Shown: one piece after another, positions 26,716 to 36,209 of the stretch
Layout of the letters: every line of letters begins with the position of its first letter
How positions within the stretch are numbered: position 1 is the stretch's first letter
The notes under the pieces: generated by a model
The model's database searches: none
What the model saw: only the letters and a program-made list of their open reading frames with translations
Told to the model about the DNA's origin: nothing
Program-made: the position numbers and the translations under genes
Origin: Paenibacillus brasilensis
GTDB taxonomy: Bacteria > Bacillota > Bacilli > Paenibacillales > Paenibacillaceae
Reading direction: 5' to 3'
DNA length: 64,000 nucleotides
NCBI RefSeq assembly: GCF_009363115.1
Contig: NZ_CP045298.1
Location: 4,709,501-4,773,500, forward strand

Positions 26716-29082
26716 ATGAGAGAGCAGTTGTTACGTTATGCGGCTGACTATGCAGCCGCAGAGGACCAATTAATCGGAAGCGGGGATGGACGCAGCAGCA
26801 TCCATTTCCCGTCCGTGTTTCTTTTTATCGGTGACGGTATGGGATCGGTGATGAACACCATTGCAGATATCAATCGGACCAAGTGGGATAACAGCACAGG
26901 GGTAACGTATATTCAGATTCGTTCGCAGGAAGAGCAGACGGCCGTAGACCATTCTGTGGATGCTATAATGCATACGGTAGCAGTGCCGGAGGATAGCAGC
27001 CATCAAACGATACGCCGTGATTTGCATCAGGCTTTTTATACACATGAATCGCAGCTGATTGAACTTAACACCGCATTGCGCCGTGCAAGTGGGCATTTGG
27101 CGGATTACGGTCGATTGTATTCCTCGTTCGAGCGTGTCCATTTGTCGATCTTGACGACAGCCGATGATCCGATGAATGTATTGGTTCCCGAGATTACGTT
27201 GTTGGCGGAATATATTTTTGCACAATCCTTCAAATCAGTACAAATGGATTTGTATGTGCTGGTGAGTGAAGGCGATCAGGCAGCTCAATTCGGCTACCGT
27301 AGTGCAGCATCCGTTGCTTTTATGCGGGAGCTGGACTATATTCAGAGCCCGGAGTTTACGTTTATGGCACCGCTCCATATGACCGAGGACAAATTGACCA
27401 TCCCGGTATCCCATGCTCCATCGCCGTTGTTCGATCTTGTTTATGTGCTGTCCGACAAGAACGAGCGCGGCATAACGGTGCCAAATAGCCTGCGCGAGAG
27501 CTGCGACATCATTTGTCACATTCAGCTTCTCAAAAACCGTTATCAGGCAGGAGATTCCTATCGGTCACAGGATGGGGGCTACAACAATACATCGTTTAAG
27601 AACAACATCATGACAGAATCCGGGCGGCAGGGTTATGTGTCGGCCGGATTTTCCCGGGTCAAGCGCCCTAACGAGTCGATCGCGCTTACGGTGCTGTATC
27701 ACTTTTATGTGAAGCTGCTGGCACGTATGAGAACGGAGCGGGAGTGGGACGTGCGCGATAAGCTGACTTATTTTGGTTTGGATGCAGCCGCACGCAGCCG
27801 CACGCGAAATGATCTTGTGCCTGGTAATGAGGCGATCGCGGACATGAGCGCGCTGATGACCAGTGGAGCCAGCTATGGCTTGTTGAAGCGAATGACATTG
27901 CGTGAGGCAGAGGAAGCCTTGTTTGGTCAGGGCTGCGAAGCCTTTTTCCGCGATAACTGTGAGCGAATCGTACACAAACATCTGGGCGATTTTCAGGCGG
28001 AATTACATCTGCAGTCGGCTGTGAACACAGCTGCCAAGGAGCATCCCGAAATCGGTTTATTCGAGCTGGCGGACTGGACGGATGAGAATAAACCGGGGAA
28101 TGTGCTCACAGCTATACGGGGACTGATTCGTGATATGACTAATGATTTGCAGATCAGTGCTGCCGAGCTGGATACCCTGTATAGCGGGCGAGTGGAGGAT
28201 CAGCCCTTTCAACGGCTGCCGCTCTTGGATAAGCATAATGTGCGCAGCTTGATCCGTTACCTGACAGAGACAGTCTACGGACATAAGCTGCATATGCTGC
28301 GGATTCAAGCGGATTTGGAGCTATTGCGCCGCTATGAGCTGGCGCTTGAAAAATGGCATGCGCAGGCAAAGCATATTACGGCACAGCTTGCCAGTCTGGA
28401 GCGTGAACTGCATCAAGCCGTAACAGACAGTATTCGTCAGGCTGACAGCTACACGGGTCAAAACCTGTTCGAGTATTACGAGCGTGTGACAGAGGATGTA
28501 ATGCACGAGCTGGAAACCAAACGGGGGAAATCAGTATTCTTTGATCCCCGCCATATGGGTCCTGTGTCCGGATTGCTGGATGGAGGTTTGTCCCTACTCG
28601 TGGATCGACTTACACAGACCTGCCGCACCTTAATCCTCAGCTCACAGCCGTTTAATCAGACATTTGAAGAGGAACTGCTACGGCGTGCCAATGTAGCCGC
28701 TGCATATGAAAATCGGCTGGTAGTTCCAAAGGATGAGCTGTTTAAAAAGCTGTACCAAACATTAGAGCAGCATGGCGGAATTAATGTGCGCCTGCTCGAC
28801 TATACCCATGAGCATCGGTATGAGGAAAAGTATTTCTTTGGTGACTACGAAGGCGAATTTCTTCCTTATGCGATGGACGTTGACATTACCTCGCGTATTT
28901 ACAAGCTGGGCTTTGTACATGAACGTCGCAGCAGCGGGGTGGAAAAGCTGCATTTGATGGGTGGCTTCCATCTGGAGGATCTGATGGTGTATCGCAACGG
29001 TAAGACGTATTATGAGACATATACTGCGAACGGTTTCGAGTTTCACGGAATCGCCGCGGATCGGTTGCCGGAATTGCGGTAG
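26716..29082 (+). CDS. Degenerate tubulin-like partner protein
   Basis: The 788-residue protein starts four bases after the tubulin-like gene. By eye it parallels that protein: FLFIGDGMGSVMNTI against ILIIGLGGTGIDAL, FMRELDYIQS against ALKELDYWMN, SPLFDLVYVLSDKNERG against PPFNLCHLISATNTEG, and YVSAGFSRVKRPNE against YNIIGASSAVLPME in the same order. The GGTGSGT loop is not kept; the matching place reads TTADDPMNVL. It therefore looks like a paralogue unable to bind GTP in the usual way, perhaps a partner in a heterodimer or co-polymer. Long charged helices fill the C-terminal half. This relationship is my reading and has not been computed. Confidence 0.65.
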   Translation: MREQLLRYAADYAAAEDQLIGSGDGRSSIHFPSVFLFIGDGMGSVMNTIADINRTKWDNSTGVTYIQIRSQEEQTAVDHSVDAIMHTVAVPEDSSHQTIRRDLHQAFYTHESQLIELNTALRRASGHLADYGRLYSSFERVHLSILTTADDPMNVLVPEITLLAEYIFAQSFKSVQMDLYVLVSEGDQAAQFGYRSAASVAFMRELDYIQSPEFTFMAPLHMTEDKLTIPVSHAPSPLFDLVYVLSDKNERGITVPNSLRESCDIICHIQLLKNRYQAGDSYRSQDGGYNNTSFKNNIMTESGRQGYVSAGFSRVKRPNESIALTVLYHFYVKLLARMRTEREWDVRDKLTYFGLDAAARSRTRNDLVPGNEAIADMSALMTSGASYGLLKRMTLREAEEALFGQGCEAFFRDNCERIVHKHLGDFQAELHLQSAVNTAAKEHPEIGLFELADWTDENKPGNVLTAIRGLIRDMTNDLQISAAELDTLYSGRVEDQPFQRLPLLDKHNVRSLIRYLTETVYGHKLHMLRIQADLELLRRYELALEKWHAQAKHITAQLASLERELHQAVTDSIRQADSYTGQNLFEYYERVTEDVMHELETKRGKSVFFDPRHMGPVSGLLDGGLSLLVDRLTQTCRTLILSSQPFNQTFEEELLRRANVAAAYENRLVVPKDELFKKLYQTLEQHGGINVRLLDYTHEHRYEEKYFFGDYEGEFLPYAMDVDITSRIYKLGFVHERRSSGVEKLHLMGGFHLEDLMVYRNGKTYYETYTANGFEFHGIAADRLPELR

Positions 29083-29128
29083 CCTTATATTTATCCTACT
29101 TTAATGATGGAAGGAAGCAACGATTCTT

Positions 29129-30418
29129 ATGAAGCAGCGTAAATTTAATGTCCTCCTGCTGCTGTTCGGCTTGCTGGGCGCTGTAGTGGGTTTCATTTTA
29201 GGAGAGATTATTCTTCACAAATGGATGGGACACTGGCCGCATATCGTCGTAATTGGGCTGTACTTTGGCATCCTGGCGCTGTGCATTGGTCTGGGATGTC
29301 TTATCGGCGAATTGGTTTCACCGCAGCTAAACGGACACTCGTGGCGGCAACGTTACTCAGGACTATCCTGGAAGCTGCTGGTGCCTGCTACACTGGTGAT
29401 GCTATTTGTGGCAGGTCTGCTGCTGGAACTGGGCTATCAGGTAAACCCGGAAGGTCGTAAAAGCGTACAGGACCTTGTGCTTGTGATTGATAATTCCGGG
29501 AGTATGCAGCAAACAGATCCTGATAACGAACGGCTATCGGCTGCCAAGAGTCTGATTGGACAAATGGATGGAGACAAGCGGGTGGCCATTGTTTCCTTTG
29601 AATCCACCGCGCAATTGGTTCAGCCGTTTACCCCGATTGGCACGGAGGCAGAGAAGCAGGCGGTTTATGCCAAAATTGATAGTATGCAGACCATCATGTC
29701 AGGCGGCACAGAGATCGGACTTGCTTTGGACGAAACGATGAAAGAGATCGAGACCCAGGGAAATGCGGAAAAAGGTTCGCTCGTTATCATGCTGTCTGAC
29801 GGCTTTAGCGAGCTGGATACCCAGACAGCCCTGGCTCCTTTTATTGCCCGCCAGATTCCGATTAATACAATCGGTCTGAAACTGGCTGAATCGGATGGTA
29901 TAGCTTTATTACAAAATATCGCTCAGCTGACAGGTGGAACTTATTCTAATGTAGCTAATGCTCAGGGTCTTACTCAGGCGTTTGGCCAAATTTATAACAA
30001 AATAGGTGACCGTACACTGGTTACAGAGCGGACAGGCGAATATGCGGACAGTTTGTATTTTGCTATTTATCGCGTAACGGCTCTGGTTATTATCGGAGCA
30101 CTGCTAGGATTGGCTCTCGGATTGATGTTTGATAATCGTTTTCTGGCACGAAATTTTGCGATTGGTGGAGTTCCTGCCGGATTGCTTGCCGGTTTCATTT
30201 TGGAAAAGGGACTTTCCGGCTCGTCTATCGGTGATCTGATGATTCGTTTGTTAGCAGCGCTTGTACTGGCGGCTCTTATCGCTGTCTTTTCGCTTGTTCT
30301 CCCGATTGCCGAAAATACGCGGAGATCTTCCGGTGGGGGAAGCCCAAGTGGACCGTCAGGGCGGCGAAGAGGCGCACCGGAAGGCCCACAGCGCAATCGA
30401 CGCAACAGTGGATTTTAG
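29129..30418 (+). CDS. Polytopic membrane vWA-domain protein
   Basis: The 429-residue protein has three membrane helices at the N-terminus (about 7-28, 38-62, 82-104), a vWA domain with intact MIDAS (DNSGSM, Asp121/Ser123/Ser125; SGGTEIG; LSDGFS), then three more hydrophobic segments (about 305-395) and a basic Gly/Pro/Arg-rich tail. With an inside N-terminus, three helices place the vWA domain outside the cell. It is thus the second extracellular vWA module of the locus. AAGGAAG lies before the ATG. Confidence 0.88.
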   Translation: MKQRKFNVLLLLFGLLGAVVGFILGEIILHKWMGHWPHIVVIGLYFGILALCIGLGCLIGELVSPQLNGHSWRQRYSGLSWKLLVPATLVMLFVAGLLLELGYQVNPEGRKSVQDLVLVIDNSGSMQQTDPDNERLSAAKSLIGQMDGDKRVAIVSFESTAQLVQPFTPIGTEAEKQAVYAKIDSMQTIMSGGTEIGLALDETMKEIETQGNAEKGSLVIMLSDGFSELDTQTALAPFIARQIPINTIGLKLAESDGIALLQNIAQLTGGTYSNVANAQGLTQAFGQIYNKIGDRTLVTERTGEYADSLYFAIYRVTALVIIGALLGLALGLMFDNRFLARNFAIGGVPAGLLAGFILEKGLSGSSIGDLMIRLLAALVLAALIAVFSLVLPIAENTRRSSGGGSPSGPSGRRRGAPEGPQRNRRNSGF

Positions 30419-30435
30419 AACGGGGGCTGAAATTT

Positions 30436-31089
30436 ATGCAGTATAGGGATGCACAGCCCGGTGATCCTGTCATTTCGGAGCTGAGCCACAAAATCGACGA
30501 CAACCGGGTTGTGCTTCGCTGGCAGTGGCCTGAAGACGCAGCCGTGGTATATATTGCGAAGCAAACATCTGATCCGAGTGTAGAGGGGCCAAATGAGATT
30601 GGAGGTTTACCGCCTTTTTCAAGCCTGAAACTATTTACACGTGAAGAATATAAGGCAGCAGGCAGCTATCGTGACCGAGTGGAAGGGTTTGGACGCGTGC
30701 GCTACACCGTGTATCCGGCTGTACGTGAGGATGGCGATACTTTTGTGATTTGTCAGCAAGATGGAGCCAACCAGCTGGAGCTGAGCACGGGCAGAGCTAA
30801 AATCAGATATGCGGTTCACCATAAAAAAGGCTGGTTTCGCAGCCGTAAAACAGTTCAGATTCAGGTGACAGCCGAGGTTCCCGTTCCGCAGGATGCGCTT
30901 TGCTACGTGAAGAAACGTGGAGGTTACCCGGCGGACCGCGAGGATGGAACCTTATACCCGTTCACGGCATCTTTTGCCGCGGGACGAAATGTTTTACCCG
31001 CTATTGAAGTGGGCGGAGATGAATATGTGCGGTTGTTTTTTACGGACGGCCAGAAATATGGCACGATCTATGAATTAGTTCCTGAATGA
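30436..31089 (+). CDS. Beta-rich protein, fibronectin III-like, unknown function
   Basis: This 217-residue protein has no signal peptide or membrane helix. The first ~110 residues (RVVLRWQWPEDAAVVYIAKQ... to RVRYTVYPAV) look like a fibronectin type III/Ig beta-sandwich; the rest appears to form a second beta domain. It starts 18 bases after the vWA gene and ends 17 bases before the GTPase gene. It is probably a cytoplasmic adaptor in the same complex; that is inference from position only. Confidence 0.65.
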   Translation: MQYRDAQPGDPVISELSHKIDDNRVVLRWQWPEDAAVVYIAKQTSDPSVEGPNEIGGLPPFSSLKLFTREEYKAAGSYRDRVEGFGRVRYTVYPAVREDGDTFVICQQDGANQLELSTGRAKIRYAVHHKKGWFRSRKTVQIQVTAEVPVPQDALCYVKKRGGYPADREDGTLYPFTASFAAGRNVLPAIEVGGDEYVRLFFTDGQKYGTIYELVPE

Positions 31090-31105
31090 AAGGAGGCCGC
31101 AACCG

Positions 31106-32371
31106 ATGAGTTTTCTTAGCAATTTATTCAGAAGAAAGCCGCAGGCAGCGCCAAGGCCATTATTTTATGATATTGTGTGCCCGTATTGCTTTAGTAAATT
31201 TTCCCCGGAGGAAGTGGTATTCCGTGCTTCTCATCATCGTGAAGATGACGAGGATTATGCTTTGGGTGAAGATGAGCTGTTGAACAAATATCGGGAACGG
31301 TTTGGTTTGGATAGCGTGCATGACATGGAGGCGATTCTTCATCCCCATGATGTTCCTGAGGAACATCGATTGTATTCAGATCATGTGCTGACAGGCCTGA
31401 CGGACCGTTATGGCGAGCTGACACGTCACCGATTGTGCCCGTACTGCCATAACGAACTACCGGTGACTGCAGGTAAAGTACCGAGTAATATCATTTCGAT
31501 TATCGGAGCTTCGCAGGCGGGAAAATCGGTTTATATGACTTCACTGATTCACACGTTGCAGCATGTTACGGCCGATCATTTTGATGCGGCTTGCATGCCA
31601 TTGAATGCGGAGATCAGTCGCAAGTTCCGCAGTATGTATGAGGAACCGCTGTTTGAGCGAGGAGACCTGCTTACATCCACACAAAAAGAAAAGATGCAGG
31701 AGCCTTTTATCTTCCAATTTGTATTTAAGGATGAGGAAAAGCCGCCACTGACGCTGGTGTTTTTTGATGTTGCCGGTGAGGGGATGGTCGATCAGGACTA
31801 TCTGGGGCTGCATGGCCAGCATATTAAAAATTCAGCGGGTATTTTGTTTATGGTCGATCCGTTGCAAATTCGCTCGATTCGGGAGCGTATTAAGATCAAC
31901 CTTGGCGACAAGCCGGGCGAATGGGTTTCGCAGTATGATGAACCGCGTGATGTCGTACTTACGATGTTCGGTGATTTTATTGCATACCAGGATAAAGGGA
32001 AGACGGACATTCCGACCGCAGTCGTCCTGACCAAAAGTGACATGCTTACTGCACTGGCAGATGAGGAAGGCACATATATCAAGACGAACAGCAACATTTT
32101 TAATCCGATGGAGCACCGCAAGTATCTGGATCTGGATGAGTTCGCGAACATTGACGGCGAAGTCCGACGCTTTATCGAAAAGGTGGATAAGCCGTTCAAG
32201 GGCACGATGGATGTGTATTTTACAGATACGGCCTATTTCGCGGTTTCCGCTTTGGGGAGCAATCCGGTCGAGCAAAAGTTGCAAGGGCTGGTTAGTCCGA
32301 TCCGTGTGGATGAGCCATTCATTTGGCTGCTCTACAAGCTGAAGTACATTGAGGGGAGAGAATCACAGTGA
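31106..32371 (+). CDS. TRAFAC-type GTPase with paired CPYC motifs
   Basis: The 421-residue protein has two CPYC knuckles (residues about 26-29 and 111-114) that can form one split zinc ribbon. A P-loop GASQAGKS (134-141), a Walker B FFDVAGEG, and a TKSD guanine-specificity motif follow, so it is a GTPase rather than an ATPase. The sequence resembles the double-GTPase-like (DO-GTPase) group that comparative genomics links with GAP1 proteins. Here the next gene encodes a GAP1-N2-type protein and overlaps it by four bases (GTGA), strongly supporting a partnership. AAAGGAGG lies before the start. Confidence 0.85.
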   Translation: MSFLSNLFRRKPQAAPRPLFYDIVCPYCFSKFSPEEVVFRASHHREDDEDYALGEDELLNKYRERFGLDSVHDMEAILHPHDVPEEHRLYSDHVLTGLTDRYGELTRHRLCPYCHNELPVTAGKVPSNIISIIGASQAGKSVYMTSLIHTLQHVTADHFDAACMPLNAEISRKFRSMYEEPLFERGDLLTSTQKEKMQEPFIFQFVFKDEEKPPLTLVFFDVAGEGMVDQDYLGLHGQHIKNSAGILFMVDPLQIRSIRERIKINLGDKPGEWVSQYDEPRDVVLTMFGDFIAYQDKGKTDIPTAVVLTKSDMLTALADEEGTYIKTNSNIFNPMEHRKYLDLDEFANIDGEVRRFIEKVDKPFKGTMDVYFTDTAYFAVSALGSNPVEQKLQGLVSPIRVDEPFIWLLYKLKYIEGRESQ

Positions 32372-35300
32372 GTCATTCAACCTCTCATTTGATACAGCAG
32401 CAGATGTACACACGGGAACGGCGTGGAATTTTCCGTTCCACGGAAGGCTTCGATACGGTGGCTAATTCAAAAGGACTGGATGCTTCTTTTATAAAAAAGG
32501 TGCTGCATCCTTTATGCGTATATGATGCTCCTGCTGCCTTGACGGCCCGTGGCGAGAAGCAAGAGAGTGTCTATCCTGAAGCCATACATCTGGTACGGAC
32601 AGAGTCCGGGGATGTGGTTTTGGGACGGAGCATCTATAAAGCTGCGGATTTTACCGGGCTGCGAAGCGCCTTTTTCACGCATAATTATGTAATTCCGGCC
32701 GGACATGGTGAATCTCCGTCTGATTACAAGCAGTGGCTGAATACATCCTTTGTTGATGCCTATGATATTGAGCAGGGAACGGAGCTGCCGGAATTGGAGC
32801 GATTACCGGGTGGAAGCGTATTTCCGTCCGTTGATCCTTCTGCGGTGCTGACTCAATTGAAGCTCAGCGAAGAAGTGTTCAAGCAGCTGCTGTATGCAGT
32901 TATGATGTCGGCCACAGGTCGCAAAAAAGTATATGTTGCGCTGAATGTCCCTGTAGAAGCGGTAGCATCTTCAGCCAAGTTGCTGCTTGGTGTGTTATAT
33001 GCGGCATTGCCTTATACATTTCGTAACAGGATCGGATTTCTTACATATGCGCTGGAACCGAACAGCAGGAAAGGCATTCACTTGATGTTCGTGGAGCCTT
33101 TCAGTTTGCGGCCCGGTGATCGGAATGTGGATAAGGATTTTGTATTTGACCTGTCGAACAATAGCCGAATACTTAATGTGGATGCAGAGCAGGTAAAACA
33201 GCCTTACTTTGACTGGATTGTCCGTACACTGCTTGGTGGCGGGTCGCCGGACGATTTTTTCAAATTTGCCGAGCAGATGTTTACAGGGATGGATGCAGGG
33301 CGGGATCTGACATTATCCAGCTATCATGAGCTCATTACACTGTACAGAATTGAGCAGGGAGAGCGTGAATTATACAACGAACGACGAGTCGCTGTGCTGC
33401 GAAGCTTGACCGATTATTTATCGTCACCTGATGCGCTGCCACGTAAAATGCAGCTGAATGATCTGCTTCTGTCATTTTTTGATCACGAATTTGACCGGGT
33501 GAAGGATGGATATATTCCAGAGGCGGGGCTAGTCAGTTGCTTTAAGGAGTATTATAAAATCCATACTCGCACCAGCGAAAATCGACTGGTAGAATATTTA
33601 ATCCGCTCGCTGAATAACGCTTATTCTGCCAGAAATACAGAAGCAGTTACGTATATTTATCATACGATTGAAGAAAATCCGTCATTAGGTAAGGCATATT
33701 TTACAAAGGTGCTGGGTAATCCTGCGCTTACCAAAATGCTGTTCATTCCCTACATGGACGGTCAGATGAAAAGAACACCGGATGTAAAGGGACTGCTGGC
33801 TGTCGTGCATGAATGGGGAAGTCGGTATATCGAAGTGTCTGCCAATGCCGATTTTCAGCTTTTGGCTGAATCCGCATTGATGGGCAGACTACGTGCCGAG
33901 CGAAAGCCGGTAGAGGCAGTTGCTGCCATTCATCAGCGCTTGCGCCAATGGGATAGCAGCTCAGCGGGAGGGAAGCTTTCCCCGTTGGAGCAATCCGGAT
34001 TGACAGAGCGCTTGCAGGAAGCGGCAGATCGGTATTTACTTACCGAAGTAGAGCTAAAAGAAATATCACCTGATCAGCTCGTACAGATTCCGTTCTTCAC
34101 CCGGCCTGATCTGGTACAGTGGGTTGGCAAGCTGCCTGCTCCTCTCAAGGGACAAGCGGTGCGCTTGATAGCGGCTTACGATTGGTTTAGCACGGAGGAC
34201 CCGGAACCGTCAGTGCTGGACGGTCTGGAGCCAGGCGAAATAGAGAAAGTGCAGGACTGGGCTTACGGCTGGCTGCCCCAGCAGCTGGCGGAGGGCCATT
34301 TTGCTCGTCTGTTGCCTGCGTTTTATCGTTCTGACGGCACGGGCGAAGGAATATTGGATTTTGCCCGTCTCGTTAGCTCTATCCGCAAATGGGCGAAGGA
34401 TAACGATACGATGTACCGCTTTATCCGATGGTCCGAGGGACAACCTGAATTTGCTACACCACGGGGCGGCTTTGAACCGGCCTACCGACGCGCGCTGCTT
34501 TTGTTTTTCCAAAAGGAAGGGCGCGAAGGGCTGCATAAAAAAACGTTGTGGCGTCAATATTTTGAACCTGCAAATTCGGTCTTCAAAAATTTTTATCTGA
34601 CAGCGAAGCGCGAGACGGATACGTCTTTGGTCAAAACGCTGCGCCGCTTTCGTAAAGGCGGCATCATTTCGGGGATCGTGCTGATTATCATTGCGGGTAC
34701 GCTGGGCGGCCTGAAAGCTGCCGGGGTGATCGGATCTGGCGACACACCTGCGCCTGCCGCTCAGAAGCCTGTACAACAGCCTGTAGTAGAGCCTACAGTG
34801 CCTGTAAAAGAGGAACCAACGACGATAGTGACTCATATACCTAACACCAAGTCGACTACGAAAATGGTCAAGCTGTTGTTTGCGTTTCAAACACCGACGG
34901 AGCAGGCGGCGTTTAAGCCTGAACAGCTCGTCCTTGTCGGTGCGGATCAACAGGAGCATTCATACGAAAATTTTACCCTTGCTGAACAGAACGACAAGGG
35001 AGCGATCGGTAAGGCCGGCAAAGCCGCTACAGGAAGCACGACACCGGCTGGAGAATCCATAGGTAGTGGCTCAACAACCTCTGATGGTGTATCCAGCGGA
35101 AAAAGTACTGATCAGAATGGGACATCGACAGGCAGCACGAGCGGAGGCACAACAACCGAGGCTTCTGTAGAGGGTAACGGTGTAACAGCTAAGAAAGCCA
35201 CAGGCGGTACAACGCCCGATGCTACTCCTGAAACAACAGCTAACCAAGGTACCGGTTCAGACGTTGAAGCAAACACAGATGCTAACGCGCCAACTGAGTA

Positions 35301-35427
35301 TGATTTGAAAAAGTATCCTTATCGTACGTTGCTGACCATTTGGCAACGGCTGGAGCTGAACGATGCTAGCACCGTTACGGTCGATGGGAAAGAATATCCG
35401 TTGGTTCAAGTGAAATCAGCTGATTAA
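32368..35427 (+). CDS. GAP1-N2-type GTPase-associated protein, membrane anchored
   Basis: This 1019-residue protein begins with a GAP1-N2-like region: QQQMYTRERRGIF, GFDTVANSKGLD, FIKKVLHP and GLRSAFFTHNYV are the recognisable pieces. A long helical middle follows (about 130-750). One membrane helix lies near 773-795 (GIISGIVLIIIAGTLGG), then a Pro/Val/Thr linker, a Ser/Thr/Gly-rich low-complexity stretch (about 880-950) and a short folded tail. It starts with GTG overlapping the GTPase stop. Known association: GAP1 domains occur next to TRAFAC GTPases and are proposed to regulate them. Here the anchor and outside tail would tie that control to the envelope. Confidence 0.8.
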   Translation: MSHSTSHLIQQQMYTRERRGIFRSTEGFDTVANSKGLDASFIKKVLHPLCVYDAPAALTARGEKQESVYPEAIHLVRTESGDVVLGRSIYKAADFTGLRSAFFTHNYVIPAGHGESPSDYKQWLNTSFVDAYDIEQGTELPELERLPGGSVFPSVDPSAVLTQLKLSEEVFKQLLYAVMMSATGRKKVYVALNVPVEAVASSAKLLLGVLYAALPYTFRNRIGFLTYALEPNSRKGIHLMFVEPFSLRPGDRNVDKDFVFDLSNNSRILNVDAEQVKQPYFDWIVRTLLGGGSPDDFFKFAEQMFTGMDAGRDLTLSSYHELITLYRIEQGERELYNERRVAVLRSLTDYLSSPDALPRKMQLNDLLLSFFDHEFDRVKDGYIPEAGLVSCFKEYYKIHTRTSENRLVEYLIRSLNNAYSARNTEAVTYIYHTIEENPSLGKAYFTKVLGNPALTKMLFIPYMDGQMKRTPDVKGLLAVVHEWGSRYIEVSANADFQLLAESALMGRLRAERKPVEAVAAIHQRLRQWDSSSAGGKLSPLEQSGLTERLQEAADRYLLTEVELKEISPDQLVQIPFFTRPDLVQWVGKLPAPLKGQAVRLIAAYDWFSTEDPEPSVLDGLEPGEIEKVQDWAYGWLPQQLAEGHFARLLPAFYRSDGTGEGILDFARLVSSIRKWAKDNDTMYRFIRWSEGQPEFATPRGGFEPAYRRALLLFFQKEGREGLHKKTLWRQYFEPANSVFKNFYLTAKRETDTSLVKTLRRFRKGGIISGIVLIIIAGTLGGLKAAGVIGSGDTPAPAAQKPVQQPVVEPTVPVKEEPTTIVTHIPNTKSTTKMVKLLFAFQTPTEQAAFKPEQLVLVGADQQEHSYENFTLAEQNDKGAIGKAGKAATGSTTPAGESIGSGSTTSDGVSSGKSTDQNGTSTGSTSGGTTTEASVEGNGVTAKKATGGTTPDATPETTANQGTGSDVEANTDANAPTEYDLKKYPYRTLLTIWQRLELNDASTVTVDGKEYPLVQVKSAD

Positions 35428-35481
35428 ACGATTTTAATCATTTTTCATGAATAAGCAAGCAATTGTATATAGTCTATAAAC

Positions 35482-35516
35482 AAAGAGACGAGTTCCTTTA
35501 CAGGCTCGTCTTTTTG
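35482..35516 (+). terminator. Terminator of the vWA-tubulin-GTPase locus
   Basis: AAAGAGACGAG (35482-35492) pairs with CTCGTCTTTTT (35505-35515). Confidence 0.85.
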
Positions 35517-35559
35517 TTATGCATAGTGGAGAATCATTCATTTAAGTTCAGTAAAGGGA

Positions 35560-35588
35560 TTGACACTAGATAGGCGACTGTTTAAACT
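35560..35588 (+). promoter_or_regulatory. Sigma-A promoter of the MarR gene
   Basis: TTGACA (35560-35565), a 17-base spacer and TAAACT (35583-35588) lie 52 bases before the MarR start at 35641. Confidence 0.6.
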
Positions 35589-35640
35589 TAGTTGGAATTC
35601 AAACTATTAAAAATTGACGGATGTGGAGGTTGCTAATGAG

Positions 35641-36108
35641 ATGGGAAGTGAGGTGTATCCCGTTTGTCTTCCGCGTGAGGAAGAAAGTACGATGTATTTA
35701 ATTAAATGGATCTTTACCACTGTCCGGCGCGAAATTGAAGCGGCACTGCGCCCTTTGGGTCTGACCTCCTCACAATCGCAGACGCTCTATGTACTGGCGA
35801 TGTCACCTGGAGTGACCAACACCGATTTAGAAAAGCTACTGCTCATTGATAAATCAAGTGTTACCAGCTTGGTTAACGGGATTGTTAAGAAAAGCTGGGC
35901 AGTACGCCAAAGTCACCCGGAAGATGCACGAATGAAACAAATTTATTTGACCGAGGAAGGCTTGAAAATTCACAAGGTAGCTGAACACACCATCGAGCAA
36001 ATTAAAAGCTCGGTAGGCGAAACGCTTTCTACTAGTGAATCAGAGACGCTGCGCGGTTTGTTAAAAAAAATACTTCGTGATTATCGTCCTGCGAACACTG
36101 GTGCTTGA
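35641..36108 (+). CDS. MarR-family transcriptional regulator
   Basis: The protein of about 155 residues shows MarR features: GLTSSQSQTLYVLAMSPG, TDLEKLLLIDKSSVTSLVNGI as HTH, and a wing HPEDARMKQIYLTEEG. The ATG at 35641 follows GGAGG at 35625-35629; a TTG at 35614 is less likely. It precedes a drug-efflux MFS gene by 101 bases on the same strand, a common repressor-pump layout, so that pump is the probable target. Confidence 0.85.
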   Translation: MGSEVYPVCLPREEESTMYLIKWIFTTVRREIEAALRPLGLTSSQSQTLYVLAMSPGVTNTDLEKLLLIDKSSVTSLVNGIVKKSWAVRQSHPEDARMKQIYLTEEGLKIHKVAEHTIEQIKSSVGETLSTSESETLRGLLKKILRDYRPANTGA

Positions 36109-36209
36109 GTGGATCCATAGAGAAAATTGCTTGGATAGGGTATTTCAAAAATTTATAGAGCTAAGTGCTTTCAGCATAGAGGGCATTTTACAGGAGAGGA
36201 AGAAACCAT

